Assembly (NCBI RefSeq): GCF_040954835.1
Contig: NC_090708.1
Span: forward strand, 29,462,001 to 29,526,000
Source of the DNA: Lepisosteus oculatus
Lineage: Eukaryota; Chordata; Actinopteri; Semionotiformes; Lepisosteidae
Length of the DNA stretch: 64,000 nucleotides
Reading direction: 5' to 3'
Shown here: positions 46,690-58,875 of the stretch, one piece after another
Layout of the letters: each line of letters begins with the position of its first letter
Numbering within the stretch: the stretch's first letter is position 1
The notes under the pieces: generated by a model
Told to the model about the DNA's origin: nothing
Database searches by the model: none
What the model saw: the letters and a program-made list of their open reading frames with translations, nothing else
Translations under genes and position numbers: made by a program

Positions 46690-47409
46690 CACAAAAGTCA
46701 ACATTTAAATTGTTCAAAACAGCCTTTATAAGCTGGAAAGTTTTTGGAGCAAGTGCTATGGACTAATGAAAAGGAAATTGACTTTAGCCACAACCATAGA
46801 AGATACATTTAGAGAAAACAAGCATTTAAAGAAAAGAACACCTTGCTGACTGTTAAGCATGGAGGTGGATCTATTATGCTTTTGGGGTTGAGTAGTATCT
46901 AGTGTTACAGGAAATACTCTGCAGCTGGAAAGAAGAATGGATTCAACTAAATGTCAACAAATCCTAGAAGGTAATGTGCCTGAATCTGTGAAGAAATTGA
47001 ACCAGAAAAGAGGTTGGAAAACTCATTAATGATCCACAAAATACCTCAAAATTAGCCATGAAGTACCTGCAGGAAAGAAAAATTAAAATTTTGGAATGGC
47101 CTTCAGAGTCTCCAGACTTAAATATTATTGAAAATCTGTGGGGAAATGGAGACACATTTGGAGGCTATGCTTTTGCCAATGGATGTGTTACGAAGGATTG
47201 ACTGTCAGGGTGCCCAGACTTTTACATGTGCCATATTCAGTGTTTTATTATTTTTCATATCTATAAAACTGTAAATAAATATTAATTGTGTATTATAATT
47301 TGCAGGAAGATGTCATGTTTAAGTTTGTACCACACAACTTCTTTTCACTTAGATATTTACTACAACGTACAATTGGACCGGGGGTATCTACATTTTGCAC
47401 ACAACTGTA
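46690..47409 (+). mobile_element. Tc1-like relic, second subfamily
   Basis: Broken frames show 'LWTNEKEIDFSHNHRRYI'-like sequence, VKHGGGSIMLLG and [18 protein letters not shown], in Tc1 order. The 3' end (near 'gggggtatctacattttgca') resembles a Tc1 inner/outer repeat. Stops are frequent. Confidence 0.7.
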
Positions 47410-48059
47410 CTTCCATAAATTAGCTCTTTCCATTCTTCATTAAAAAACTGTTTGTAACCCAACAATTTTGGAAATTGTCCCTGTAGTAACTATAGGTTCT
47501 GAAGGAACTGTAGTTCTTAAAGGTATTTTATAAAACATCAGAAAATAATAACTTGTCCAATTTCCTTCAGTTTTCTACAACCATCAAAATGACCTGTGCT
47601 CTGTTCTTTACTACCCCATACTTTCTTTTAGTCTCACATTATTTATCTTCTGAGGAAATTGGAAAATCAAGCCTCTGATGATGTATTGACCACATCAGCC
47701 TTTTCGCTATTGCCGTCCTGGGACAACTTCAGCAAGCTTATAATTTATTTACCTTCGTTCTTTGCTAATTTCACTGTGCATGTTTCCCCCAGTACTTTAT
47801 CTATATATATCTGGGCAGATATTCAAAGTTCAGTTTCAAGGCTGATTAACAAAACAATGGGAATAGATCATTAAAATTGATTAAGCAACATCTACTGTAA
47901 CTGGACTTAGCTCCTTACTTAACATATTGATCATTTTATATTTTATATTTTATATTATATTTATATAGATTTCTTCAAAAGGAAGATGTGATGCCTTAAG
48001 AAGCAATGTTATATGTTTTTTCCTTCAAAAACTTGTGTAATCTTATCTCTTTACTGACT
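47410..48059. other. Intergenic, nothing recognised
   Basis: AT-rich spacer before gene C. Confidence 0.4.
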
Positions 48060-48255
48060 CAAAGCTTTTCTTTTTTCAAAGTGAGCAGTGTTTGATTTCT
48101 TGATTTCCTTTTGACCATGAAAAAATAACTTTTCTGAGTTCAAAATCACCCACTCAGATGATAGTCTCATCTTCACATTTCCTCTTTAAGACCCCATTTC
48201 CAACTGAAGCCCCTCATGCCATAGTGAACAGCCTCAAACTTGAAGAGACAACAGG
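48060..48255 (+). promoter_or_regulatory. Gene C proximal promoter (conserved with gene B)
   Basis: Paralogous to 34991-35183. Shares 'TTTCCTCTTTAAGAC' (here a fuller Ets/PU.1-like site, GAGGAA on the other strand) and the 'gagttcaaaa' block. The CCAAT box seen in B is changed to CCACT. Confidence 0.45.
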
Positions 48256-48298
48256 ATGATCAGCCAATATATAATCATTTTGCTGTGCTTTGAAGTAG
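48256..48298 (+). CDS. nitr: Gene C exon 1: signal peptide
   Basis: 43 nt, MISQYIIILLCFEV, phase 1 before GTAAGT. Confidence 0.85.
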
Positions 48299-51200
48299 GT
48301 AAGTTCTTATATATGATTTACTTTAAAGATAGTTTAGTTTTTTTCTCATGCTTTATTCTATATGAATCCTTCAAGCTTTTTAATTATTTTGCTTTGAAAG
48401 AATATGAATGTGTACCAAACATTGTGATCATAAATAAAAGTATATATACTTTCCTCAAAATTACACTGATTTTAATTTTTCCCATAGAATAAATACAGTT
48501 CCAAATGTTTGTTTTCTTTTATATTCATAGCAATTTCTCAAGACGATGTTGTCTCTCAGCCTCATCTTACAGTTTCAGTGCAGCTTGGAGAAGAAGTCAC
48601 TCTGGAGTGCTTTTTCGCCACTGAAAAAGTAGCTCAGCTGTTCTGGTTAAAGAATCCCATTGGAGAGACACCTATATGCATGGCTTCAAGTTCTTATAAT
48701 CTTGTGGGAACAATGTCTTATGGAGAATTTTTAAACAATGAAAGAATGAAGGTGACAAAGGATGAAGGAAGATTTACTCTCAGTTTCTCCAGTGTTCAGC
48801 CATCAGATGAGGCAACATACTACTGCACAGCTTATTTCCTTAACTACATGAGCTTTGGGAATGGAACCTTACTGACTCTCAAGGGTAAACTATAATTTAT
48901 AATCTAATTTTCAAAAGTTTATTTGAATCTTTCAATCTTCTTAATTTTCACCTTACATATGGGTTGCAATACTACGCATACATGATAGTATAGGGAGGAA
49001 GATTAAGTGTGATGTTTTCTTTTGAAAACACTTCACATTTAAATGTCATGTAAAGAACAAAAAAAAGTATGCTATGGTACTTCAATTACGGTGTTTTTCC
49101 TTAATTGAAGTTCATTTTGTGGCAATCAGGTTTCATCAGTCACACAAGCAGAATTGTAGTCACACAATTTTTGCTAAGTTCTGAAGTTCATTTTAATGTC
49201 TGGTGCACATTAACAGCAAAATTTGCTTCAAGGCCATTTGCACTCAACAGGTGTTTTAATCAAATCCAATTTAAAAAAAAACTAAAGAGCAAATAGAGCA
49301 CTAGTCATCCAAATGTTATATTTTCTGTCTTATTCAAATTCGTGGCTATTTTAACATTTACTGTATATCTTAAAAACAAAGTATCTTCATTCATCAAAAA
49401 CAATTGCAATGAATGTATGAATACAAGAAAACCCTAGAAGCTGTTTTCAGTGAGAAAACTGTAACTAAAGCTGAAGTTGGGAAGATAAAGAAAAAGGCTT
49501 TTAAAAGCTGGCAGCCACTCTAGCTATTACAACCTCTATTAAGAGGGAGTTACAAACACTCTAAGTTAGAAATTATTATAATTAATTGCAGATCTATGAT
49601 AAATTTGAGTTTGCTCCTACATTCCCTGGTTTTTATTCAGCAAAGCTATTTATTTTAATTGTTTTATCATAATGTAAATAATTATTTATATTCATATTAT
49701 GAATATCCAAAACTTTGTGGTAAATAAGGTAGAAAGTACCCATACAATTCTTAAACAGTTCTTAAACCCATACAGTTCAATAAACACAAGAAAAGTATTG
49801 CAGATCTTATATTAATGTTATTTATTTATATATATTGTAGGATTAGAGGAGTCTATGAACAGGAGTTTTGTGCAGAAGCCTGTGTCTATACAATTCCAAA
49901 CAGGAGATGATGTAATTCTGCAGTGTACAATACACACTGAGACTTGTGCAGGAGATCACAGTGTTTATTGGTTCAGGCATGGATCAGGAGAATCTCTTCC
50001 AGGATTAATTTACACCCATGGAATTAGAAGTGATCAATGTGAGAGGAGATCTGTGGCTAGGCCTCCTACACGGAGCTGTGTCTATATTCTCCCCAAGAAG
50101 AACCTCAGCCTCTCTGATGCTGGGACTTACTACTGTGCTGTGGCCATATGTAGGGAGATCCTGTTTGGAAATGGGACACTGCTGGAGATTACAGGTAAAT
50201 ATAATAATTACACCACTGTATTACAGCCATTGTGTTTATCATGGAGATGTTTAATGTTCAATTAATTCTTCAGTAATCTGTTACTACAGTATTTCTTATG
50301 TTTCATAAATATTTAATTCTAATTACATACTCAGATGTAGGATTAATCTAAACAGCATTTTACTTTGCTCTTTGGTAATTTCAAAGGTAATCAAGTGTTA
50401 TGTGCATACATTTAAAAACCTTAAATGTAGCTGTATATTACAAATGTACACTAGATGTATTCTTTTTAAATATGCTAGAAATATATAATTATCTTAATTG
50501 TCTATTCATTGTGTAAGACACCAGTAATATTTCAGAATTTAATGTATACCAAAGAGGCAGAGATAATCTTATGAAATATCTTTCATTTTCATTAATTTTG
50601 TAAATATGTAGGGCAGAGTCTCTAGATACTGTATTTCAGGCAGTATTTTTTTTATTCATTTACATGACATTATTACAAATGGCAGGGGATTAATAAAACT
50701 AAAGATCTTAATTCACCAGGCTGTGATATTTGATTTTAAAAAGATCAACCTAGTTATTAAGTTGAAACTTGAAATGTGTGACTTCCAAATGACATTTCTA
50801 AATGATTTAGAAATAAACAACAGTTATAAAGTATTAACAATAACCAGCCTCTACTGCAGTTAATTTATGTTTGTAAGAAAACCCTATTCTGACCATAGCA
50901 TGATCTAAAACTCTAGTCCTAACTAAGTCTAGTTATGTTTAATTACTGTTTATAGTATCATTAGTAACATGTTGTTAATATATAGTATATAGACAGTTTT
51001 GTCTGATGTCACTGAAGTGAGATCAATTAAGATGGCATACTGTATGCATTCGGTAGTCAGAATTGAATTAAGCACTTCAGAGAAACACTTTTGATGGCAA
51101 AGTCAGCATTTTAATAAAGACATTTCTGTTCACTTAAAGTTGGGGAAAAAATCCTGAAAACTGCACAAAAACAGCTATTTTATTTTACACATGCGCTTCC

Positions 51201-52306
51201 TCAGAACAAACTACAGGGGAATACTACACTTCTTACTGAATTACATTTAAAATAGAAATTAAATTGTGATTTATTTTTTACTTTTTTCCTAGGAACTGAT
51301 CACCACTGCATATACTTACACACGGTTGTTGCTTTGGTGACAACAAACATTTTTTCAGTGATTTTCATCATGGTGTACATTTACAAGAAAAGACAGTTCT
51401 ATGAAGGCAAGTTGGTTAGCATGCATTTCAGTCCTTATCAGTTTCTAATGTGTATTGATTTGAATTATTTCAGTTTAAATGTAGATGGGCAGAAAATATC
51501 GTGTACATTTTTCCGACATTAAATCTACTTAAATTAGCTTGTGTTTGTAGATTTAAATTCAACAAATATTTATTGTCTGTTATCATTAAATATACTACTC
51601 CCCAATTTTCCATTTGTCTGCAAAATAACCAACTGTAGCAGGATACATGGACTAAATTTGTATTCTGCTAATCATCTCTGCACAGTTAATGTACATGTAT
51701 AACATTTGGATAGACAATTATGATATTTAAGGAAAAAAGTATAATAAGTAATAATCATTCTCTTTGATTATTGTGGGATGCTACCTTATTAACATCTTAA
51801 AAGATTGTGGCTTTTTACTTTCTGAAAACAGTAAATACATCTCTTTACATTTTTTCCACTTTCTATTTTTCTGTTTTTTTTCACTATCAATTTATATCCT
51901 ATTCTTGAAGGGGGCAAAACACCTATATTTAATCAAGTGGCAGAGAGTACATCAAAAGACCAGGTAAGAACATTATCTATGCCAACAAATCTTGAAAATC
52001 TTTAAAGACAACAAAAATAGTAGTGTTTAAAATGGTCATACTTGTAGATGAAATACTATAGAGCTAAGGAAAAGTAATCATAAAATCTAGAATAAATGGA
52101 ATAATGTCGTTTAGAAACCCAGGTAATAGTCATGAAAACATTTTACAATCTCAACAATGTTTTCTCTATTGCAGGATTCAGACACAGACAAAGTGAATTA
52201 TGCAGCCTTGAATTTAACTCACAGCAAAACTAAGACTATCAGACAGTGGAGAGAGATGGACACACAGGTTTTGTATGCAGATGTAAAGTGTCAACAATGG
52301 GATTAA
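48256..52306 (+). CDS. nitr: NITR gene C: inhibitory receptor, V and I domains, two ITIMs
   Basis: Exons 48256-48298, 48531-48884, 49841-50194, 51293-51406, 51911-51963 and 52175-52306 join in frame (phases 1,1,1,1,0) into 349 residues. Signal peptide 1-14. The V domain (15-132) has Cys41, Trp53, Cys113 and FGNGT 123-127. The I domain (133-250) has the six-cysteine NITR pattern, YWFRHGSGES and a second FGNGT. The membrane helix is about 257-281, with a basic stop (KKRQ). The tail has two full ITIMs: VNYAAL (Tyr315) and VLYADV (Tyr340). The role should match gene B: inhibitory signalling through SHP-type phosphatases in lymphoid/NK-like cells, ligand unknown. Unlike gene B, the transmembrane exon has a GC donor and its sequence is quite different, which suggests exon replacement or older divergence there. 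AATAAA follows at 52323. Confidence 0.9.
48531..48884 (+). CDS. nitr: Gene C exon 2: V domain
   Basis: 354 nt, TTCATAG acceptor, GTAAAC donor. TLEC, LFWLKN, DEATYYC and SFGNGTLL are present; no indel relative to genes A and B. Confidence 0.95.
49841..50194 (+). CDS. nitr: Gene C exon 3: I domain
   Basis: 354 nt, ATTGTAG acceptor, GTAAAT donor. ILQC, YWFRHGSGESLPG, AGTYYCAV and FGNGTLLEIT; one codon longer than in gene B near the start (EES). Confidence 0.95.
51293..51406 (+). CDS. nitr: Gene C exon 4: transmembrane, GC donor
   Basis: 114 nt after a TTTTTTCCTAG acceptor. Hydrophobic run (TVVALVTTNIFSVIFIMVY), then IYKKRQFYE. The donor is GAAG|GCAAGT, a GC-AG intron with an otherwise strong match to the donor consensus. 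Confidence 0.82.
51911..51963 (+). CDS. nitr: Gene C exon 5: small cytoplasmic exon
   Basis: 53 nt, phase 1 in and phase 0 out, TTCTTGAAG acceptor and GTAAGA donor, reading GKTPIFNQVAESTSKDQ. Phases match exon 5 of gene B, although the sequence is unrelated. Confidence 0.7.
52175..52306 (+). CDS. nitr: Gene C exon 6: ITIM tail
   Basis: ATTGCAG acceptor, 43 codons and stop. VNYAALNLTH and QVLYADVK are clear ITIMs, collinear with gene B and locus D. Confidence 0.92.
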   Translation, partial: DSDTDKVNYAALNLTHSKTKTIRQWREMDTQVLYADVKCQQWD

Positions 52307-52322
52307 ATGTTGTGAAAATATC

Positions 52323-52328
52323 AATAAA
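52323..52328 (+). terminator. Gene C polyadenylation signal
   Basis: AATAAA 17 nt after the stop codon; a second AATAAA follows near 52380, which would give a more normal 3' UTR. Confidence 0.55.
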
Positions 52329-52399
52329 ATGGCCGATATCTAAAGAGTAAACACTTCTGTTTTTTATGAAAGACAAAATCAATAAACATTTTCATTACA

Positions 52400-53504
52400 T
52401 TTTATTGTTTCTTAAATGCAAAAGTCGAGATTCAGAACATATAGTTTGCAAAGGAGCATAGTGATTGGTTTGAATATAAATGCCTGGAAAATATAAAAAG
52501 GATTAACATGCTTTTTTTATTTCGTCCATAAACTCTTTAAACATGAAAAATTGTTGATTTTCACCCTCAGACAATTTCTCAATAGAAAGTAAGTTTATCT
52601 AAATTGTCTAAATTCATCTGCATTCTGAACATAATTACTTTGGATTTTGAAGACAAAATAGTCTTGAACTGGTCTATGAGTATACTTGAACCTTTTAAAA
52701 AATATTTTAAACACATTTTATATCATTTAGAAATTAAAAGGGAAGATCATGCAAATGACTTAGTAATAATTTAATCTGGCTTCCTGGCTTAACTCCAATT
52801 TGCAATCTTGCTCTTTTTATTAGCAGTAAGTGATGATAAAGACTGTCACAATTTATTGGCACTTAATGTGAGGGATTGACTCTGTTTAATAGAGTCAATT
52901 CTAATATAACAAGGGGATCAGCACATAATCACAACCTGCATTAATGAAGATTAAACTGTAGTTACTCTTTTACTTTAACTCCGTGTCAAAAAACTTAAAG
53001 CAGTGGAAGCTTTTCAGTTAGTCAATTCCGTTAGTTGACCTTGCACCTTTACTGTCTTCCTTCTAATCAGTAAGCTGACACAGAAACAACAGAGGGTTCT
53101 ACTAAATAAAAAAAGTCTTAACTGGACTTTACTACACCAGAATAGAGCTTAACCTTTATTATAAATATTCCCCAAGATCTCACCATGAGATCTTTCAGGC
53201 TCACTGTCCCGAGTGATGGTGAAGGTCTTCTCAGACAAACACAGGGAGTACTGTGTTTTTAGGAGGCTGCCAAACCTAGGTGCAGACAGTTTCTTATTTC
53301 CTCATGAGAATGCAGGGAATGTATCCCAAGGACTTTTACAACACCACCCTCTGGAGGTTCAACTCCATTTCCACAGTCCTGACTTGTTCACTACGCTACA
53401 CTCTGCTAATTTGTAAAGAATCTGATTAAATTTTGAGATGCACAAATCATTAGCTCCACTAAAGAGGTTATTGAATAAAATATCACATGTAAATAAGAGG
53501 GTGG
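52400..53504. other. Intergenic, nothing recognised
   Basis: No further NITR exon was found downstream of gene C. 53100-53400 is less AT-rich and may be an old repeat, but I cannot name it. Confidence 0.4.
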
Positions 53505-53800
53505 CATAGTAGTGTGGTGGTTTCTTGCTACTTTATCACAGCTATTAGGTTTTGTGTTTGAGTCCAGCCTGAAGTGCCTTCTGTGAGGAATTTGTACAAT
53601 CTCTCTTTAGCTTTATTGGTTTTCACTTGTTCTGTTTTTCTCCCATAGTCCAAAAACATGTCTGTTAACATCTCTGAAATTTGCCCTGTTCTTGAATGTG
53701 TGTGTGTGCCCTGCAGTGCACCACTATACTGTCCAAAGTGGTTTTTATCTTGTGTCCATTGTCTTGTCTTGCCTATAGTGGCACAATCTGTTATTGAAAT
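53505..53800 (-). repeat. Common fish dispersed repeat, partial
   Basis: Reverse copy of the 18820-19150 family ('ggtggcatagtagtg', 'ctcccatagtccaaaaacat'). Confidence 0.6.
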
Positions 53801-53988
53801 GGATCTTATGATGCAAGTAAAAAGTAAAAATTATCTATCAAGTTGTGTAATTCAAATTATGCTTGTCCATCTCCTGTCATTTTAAATGGAAACACAAATG
53901 TTTTTTTTAAAGGAAATCTGGAAAATTTACACTACACCCCTTTTATCCCATTTATAGGGTTTTGTCTACTGTCAGTTTTTACCTGCCA

Positions 53989-54372
53989 GCAGCCATGTCA
54001 CCCTGCAACTTACAATTGGCAGCCCACTGAAGCTAAGCAGGTGTGAGCCTGGTCAGTACCTGGATGGGAGACCTCCTGGGAAAAACTAAGGTTGCTGCTG
54101 GAAGAGGTGTTAGTGAGGCCAGCAGGGGATGCTTACCCTGCAGTCCATGTGGGTCCTAATGCCCCAGTATAGTGATGGGGACACTATACTGTAAACAAGA
54201 TCTGTCTTTCGGATGAGATGTAAAACTGAGGTCCTGACTCTCTGTGGTCATTAAAAATCCCAGGGTGTTTCTCAAAAAGAGTAGGGGTGTAACCCTGGCG
54301 TCCTGGCCAAATTTCCTATGCCTCCTAATAATCCCCCTATGAATTGGCTACATTACGTTGTTCTTCCCCCTC
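53989..54372 (+). repeat. 5S-rRNA-derived SINE, 3' truncated or diverged
   Basis: Begins with the 5S-like head ('aagctaagcaggtgtgagcc', 'ctggatgggagacc') on the + strand and follows the element at 4268-4853 until about 54352, after which similarity fades. Confidence 0.8.
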
Positions 54373-55121
54373 CCCCCTGGTGGCAGGCGGAGCGACGTGC
54401 CAGTTGGAGTATTCTCGGTCACATTTAATGGCAACGTCAGCTCAAAGATTTGGTTCAAACCACCAAATGGAGATGGCCTGCTGATGCGGGATTAATGCTA
54501 GGATGAGAGAGTGAGAGAGTTTTTACCTGCCTTGTTATAAATTTGGGAATAATCAAAATTCAGAAATTGCTAAATGTTAGAGAATTTAGCAAGCTTTTCA
54601 CTTTGGGAGGTCTTGCTTCATGTGAGATATAATTCCACAAATTCAAATAAAATAACTGAATAACAAAATCAATACTATTTTGTCTGTGACCACATTATGA
54701 CTGAGATAAAGAGGTTGCATTGAAAAATATTCTGAATAATCAAATTAAATTTATCACTTATAACCACAAAATATTCAATTTATCCGAAAAATGACAATCA
54801 TATTGATAGCAAGCATATAGACATTTTCTTCTTCATCGTAGGTTAATTATGCTGTTTTACGTTTGTCATCAAAAGGATTTAATCACTTAATCAACAAGGG
54901 GGGGTTCTACTGTTAAAGTCTCAGGCTTGTAGTATTTATGTCCACAGTTCTATAAATAAAAGCTCTACCTCTGTAACACATTCTTTGCACCAGTTTGCAA
55001 ATGCTATTTTTTGCAATACTGTCACTTTCTTTCAGAGCCATTTATCAGGGAGATCTGCACAATTCCCAGTCTCTAAGGAAGACTTGGATCCATAGCTGGA
55101 GAGTCCACCTGAGATGATGTA
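54373..55121. other. Intergenic, nothing recognised
   Basis: AT-rich spacer before foldback copy 3. Confidence 0.4.
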
Positions 55122-57249
55122 CAGATGTAGCCATTCAAAATGCATGGTAAAACCCCGTCCTGTGGGAAATCATCTGCAGAATACCTCAGTACGTGATTGG
55201 CTGGCCAAAATGACTGACAGGTGCATTGGTTGTTTGTGAAACGATTGCTTCATTTAATCTCTTTACTGTGCATGTTCAAATCCACTTAATAGTGAATATT
55301 AATATGGAATTTTACAACTAAAGGAAATGTTGGTAGCTGAGCATAAAAATAAGAGGAGCATAACATTTCTGAAAGTCATAAACAATATTAGTATAGGAAT
55401 ATAAATATGAACTATGAACGGAAGTGTGATTGTATACTGTATAAATATACTGTATATACTGATGCAGCCATTCAAAACAAGTGGGGTATGCTGCAGTATA
55501 ACACAGTGGGCGTGTCACAGTATACCGCATCATACCATATGCAAATTAGATTATGTTAATAGTATCCGAAATCACCTTGTAAAACCGCCAGGTGGAGCTA
55601 ATAAAGGTTAACCTCTCCTGTCCAGCATTTGAGCTGTCACCAGAAAACGTCGGTTTCGAATCCTGATCACTGCTGAGGGACAATCTTTATTCAATTAAGA
55701 ATTTAAGTTGTATACTCTTTAGACTTTTAAATTTAAACAGTGTATTACAGCATGTGAATCATTAAACATTAGAAAGGCGGTATATTTTATAAAAGCAAGA
55801 TTGTCCTTTTGGACAAAAGTACACAACCTACCACCTTTATCATAAATATTTTAATTATGCAGGAATATTTTATGCATCAAAGTCTTTACCAAAGATATTA
55901 CCAATAGTATTAATAACGAATGACCTTGGACAAGCTGTAAGCTCAAAGTATTACCCTGGTCCCCATTCTTTGTAACCGTCTTTGTAAACAAAAAGAGTTT
56001 ATTTTTTCATTGACAAAAAGTAACACCACAGCATTTAGTTGATCCGATCACACATTCGTTTCCAATCATACAAAGTAATTCTTGAAAATCTCCGATTCAC
56101 CATGCCTTTCACATGCTCATAAATGATATTAATTTAGGAACATAAACATATTACTGTATGTAAACTGTACTGTATATTGCTGGTCTTGGTAGTTTAAAGA
56201 AAAAATACACACCAGTATTCCATTTCTCCCTAAACATTTTAAGCATCAAAGTCTTACATGTTGTTATTTGGGAAACGTTTTTACGTGCTCCTTCTGACCA
56301 TATTAGGATTATATACTTTGTGAAAAGTGATAGTCTTTTAACCTTTTCTGTGAATTCGCTTGTTATCTAACAAATGCATACTTTTAGAATTTGATTAACA
56401 GGGAATATAATATGGAATTGCGTATCTAAAAAAATGTTCATGTACTGTCTGGCGGAATAAACTGAAGAGGTTAGTTAATGCAACACGGAATTATCAAAAA
56501 TGATCACCTCTTTTTACACCTGAGAACAAATGAGAACATTTGACTCAGTGGGCGGTACATTGTTATCTCAATCACCTGCTAATTTGTTTTACACCACTGG
56601 ACGACAGGAGAATGTGACTTTACTATATCTGTACAGAATGTGTGTTTCAATCAATACAGTAATTGATTAAAATCACAATTGCATGTTTAATTAAATGCCT
56701 TTTTTGATTCACAATCTGAAAATGAAAACCGCGGTAAAGTCACCTTGAATTTAAAAATAATGATTTTGGCACACCTGTAGCATTTTCACGAAACCTCCTA
56801 GAGTTGTGAGAACACTTGCTTTGTGTATAAAGTACATTGTGAATGTTTTCACAGCCTTCACTTTGTCATTTTTATGACATTTGTTTTACCAGGGACGAAT
56901 ATTCCGATGTCCGTATCTTCGCAAGGGAATCAGTGCGAATTCTAATACTAATTAAATGACCACGGGCACTTTCCACCCCCTCTACATTCTCAGAGTAGAA
57001 CAGACTAACCTTCTAATGAAAGACGGTCCACCCCCCACGGACAGGAAAAGTGCCCACAGGCACTTAAACTTAATATGGTCAGTAACAGTAAACAGTAACA
57101 TGGTCAGAAGGAGCACATACAAACATTTCCGAAATAACCACATGTAAGACTCTGATACTTAAATTGTTTAGGGAGAAAGTGGAATACTGGTGTGTATTTT
57201 TTTCTTTTAACTACCAATACCAGCCATATACAGTCTGTAACGTAGGGAT

Positions 57250-57428
57250 TTTTATATGTCTTTATTTAGTGGTTACATTAGTGACAAAGGCTAAACTTTT
57301 AGCTTCAGTAACGTGTACATATCTCCCCTTTTTATAAAACGACTTGGTTGAAAACTGTTCCAGAGCCACTGTTGTTTCACCAGTGAAAAGTACATCATGA
57401 AATGCCTCTCCCTGTTCAATCCACTGGA
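57250..57428 (-). pseudogene. Transposase fragment in foldback copy 3
   Basis: Same block as 23265-23429 on the opposite strand: FHDVLFTGETTVALEQFS and FYKKGRYVHV, including the Gly in place of the catalytic Asp and the pyrimidine tract plus CAG just before it. Confidence 0.5.
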
Positions 57429-58489
57429 AAAAAGAAAAAGAAAAAGTTTTTTTACTCCCTGGCGGAAACTGGCTTCCATAAGAATCAGTATGGCTCAGAG
57501 ATTAAATAAAACTTCACTCGCACCAAATAAATGTATATTTCTAAATATCACAACATGATCGAATTTAAGTCATTTTAATAACAATGAATAGTCACCTATG
57601 CGTTACAATATAAACATTAATATTGATTTAAATTGAGTTTAAATCGCCTTTATTTAAAACCCATAAATAAAGCTGATACTTTTTGGACTTTAAATTATTT
57701 AAAACTGTATTACAGCAGCACAATGCACAATGCAACGTAAATCGCTATCTTTGTCTTCTGTGTAATAATGTTCACCTCTCTGTCCAGCAAATTAACAATA
57801 GTAATAATAAAGAACTTTATTGTATATGGTGCCTTTAAAGGTGGCTCCTCAAAGCGCTTTACAGGATAAAAACAATTAAAACAATACTGTTAGGCTGGGC
57901 AAACGATTTTTTTTTTAAAGAAATACAAAATGAGATATAATGATGTGTTCCGGCTTAGACATTAACAAAGAGCATAACACGTGGGCGGCGTAGCGGTCGG
58001 CTCTGGCTTTCCCATCTACTGTATACACTGCAAGTACAACCTCCCTCTCTGCGGGAGTGCTGGCTGTGACAAATTAAACCGGTTTCACAGGTATTTTCAA
58101 AGTAGAAGGGGGCGAGATTTCCAGCGAAAGACACCTCCCCCCCTCAAAAACCAAGTAAGTACAGTACTTACTAGTTAATAAAGCTAGGCTCCTCAATGAA
58201 ATTGCTTTAACATGCTAATGTGTTGGTGTAACAGTCCGGGCGTGGCAAGCTTCTAATGTCAACCCGACTACGGCGAAAGGAACTTCTTTCATTGGAAGAC
58301 AATGAACATATTCTAGCCCTCAATGAATTAATAGCAAACATGGTTTACAGAAAATACATTTTTCCAAGAAAGTTTAGCCTTTGTCACTAATGAAACCACT
58401 AAATAAAGACATAAATATAGAAATCTTAAGATTTTTAAAATACATGACTTTGCTAAAATTTATTTAAAAATAAAAATGATTACAAACGC

Positions 58490-58875
58490 CGGCGGGGAGA
58501 GAGAACAGGGGAGGGGTGTTGGTTTTGCATAAGGGACGGGGTTATGGAAATGAGGTCTATTTGGAAATGTGGAGTTACATGTTCTGGCTGTTTGTGAATT
58601 ATCGTTGTTGGGTATGGAGTGTTGACGTATTGTTTTTGTGTAATGCCTTATGTTGAAAATTGAGGTGGATTTTGTTTATAATAAAGAGGATAAACTGGGA
58701 TGGGAAGAGGGTTTGGTTTTGCATAAGGGGTGGGATTATGATAATTGGAGGAATTTAAAAGAGTTTAATGGTTTGATATATTTGATTTTGTATTGTGGTT
58801 GTTATCTATGTTTTTGGTTGGTATTATGTTTATATGGTTGTTTTTGTTGGTTGGTCGTTATTATGGTTATAAACA
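58490..58875. repeat. Strand-asymmetric G/T-rich module, third copy
   Basis: Close to 24650-25040 in the same orientation; no A/C-rich partner was seen within foldback copy 3. Confidence 0.75.
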
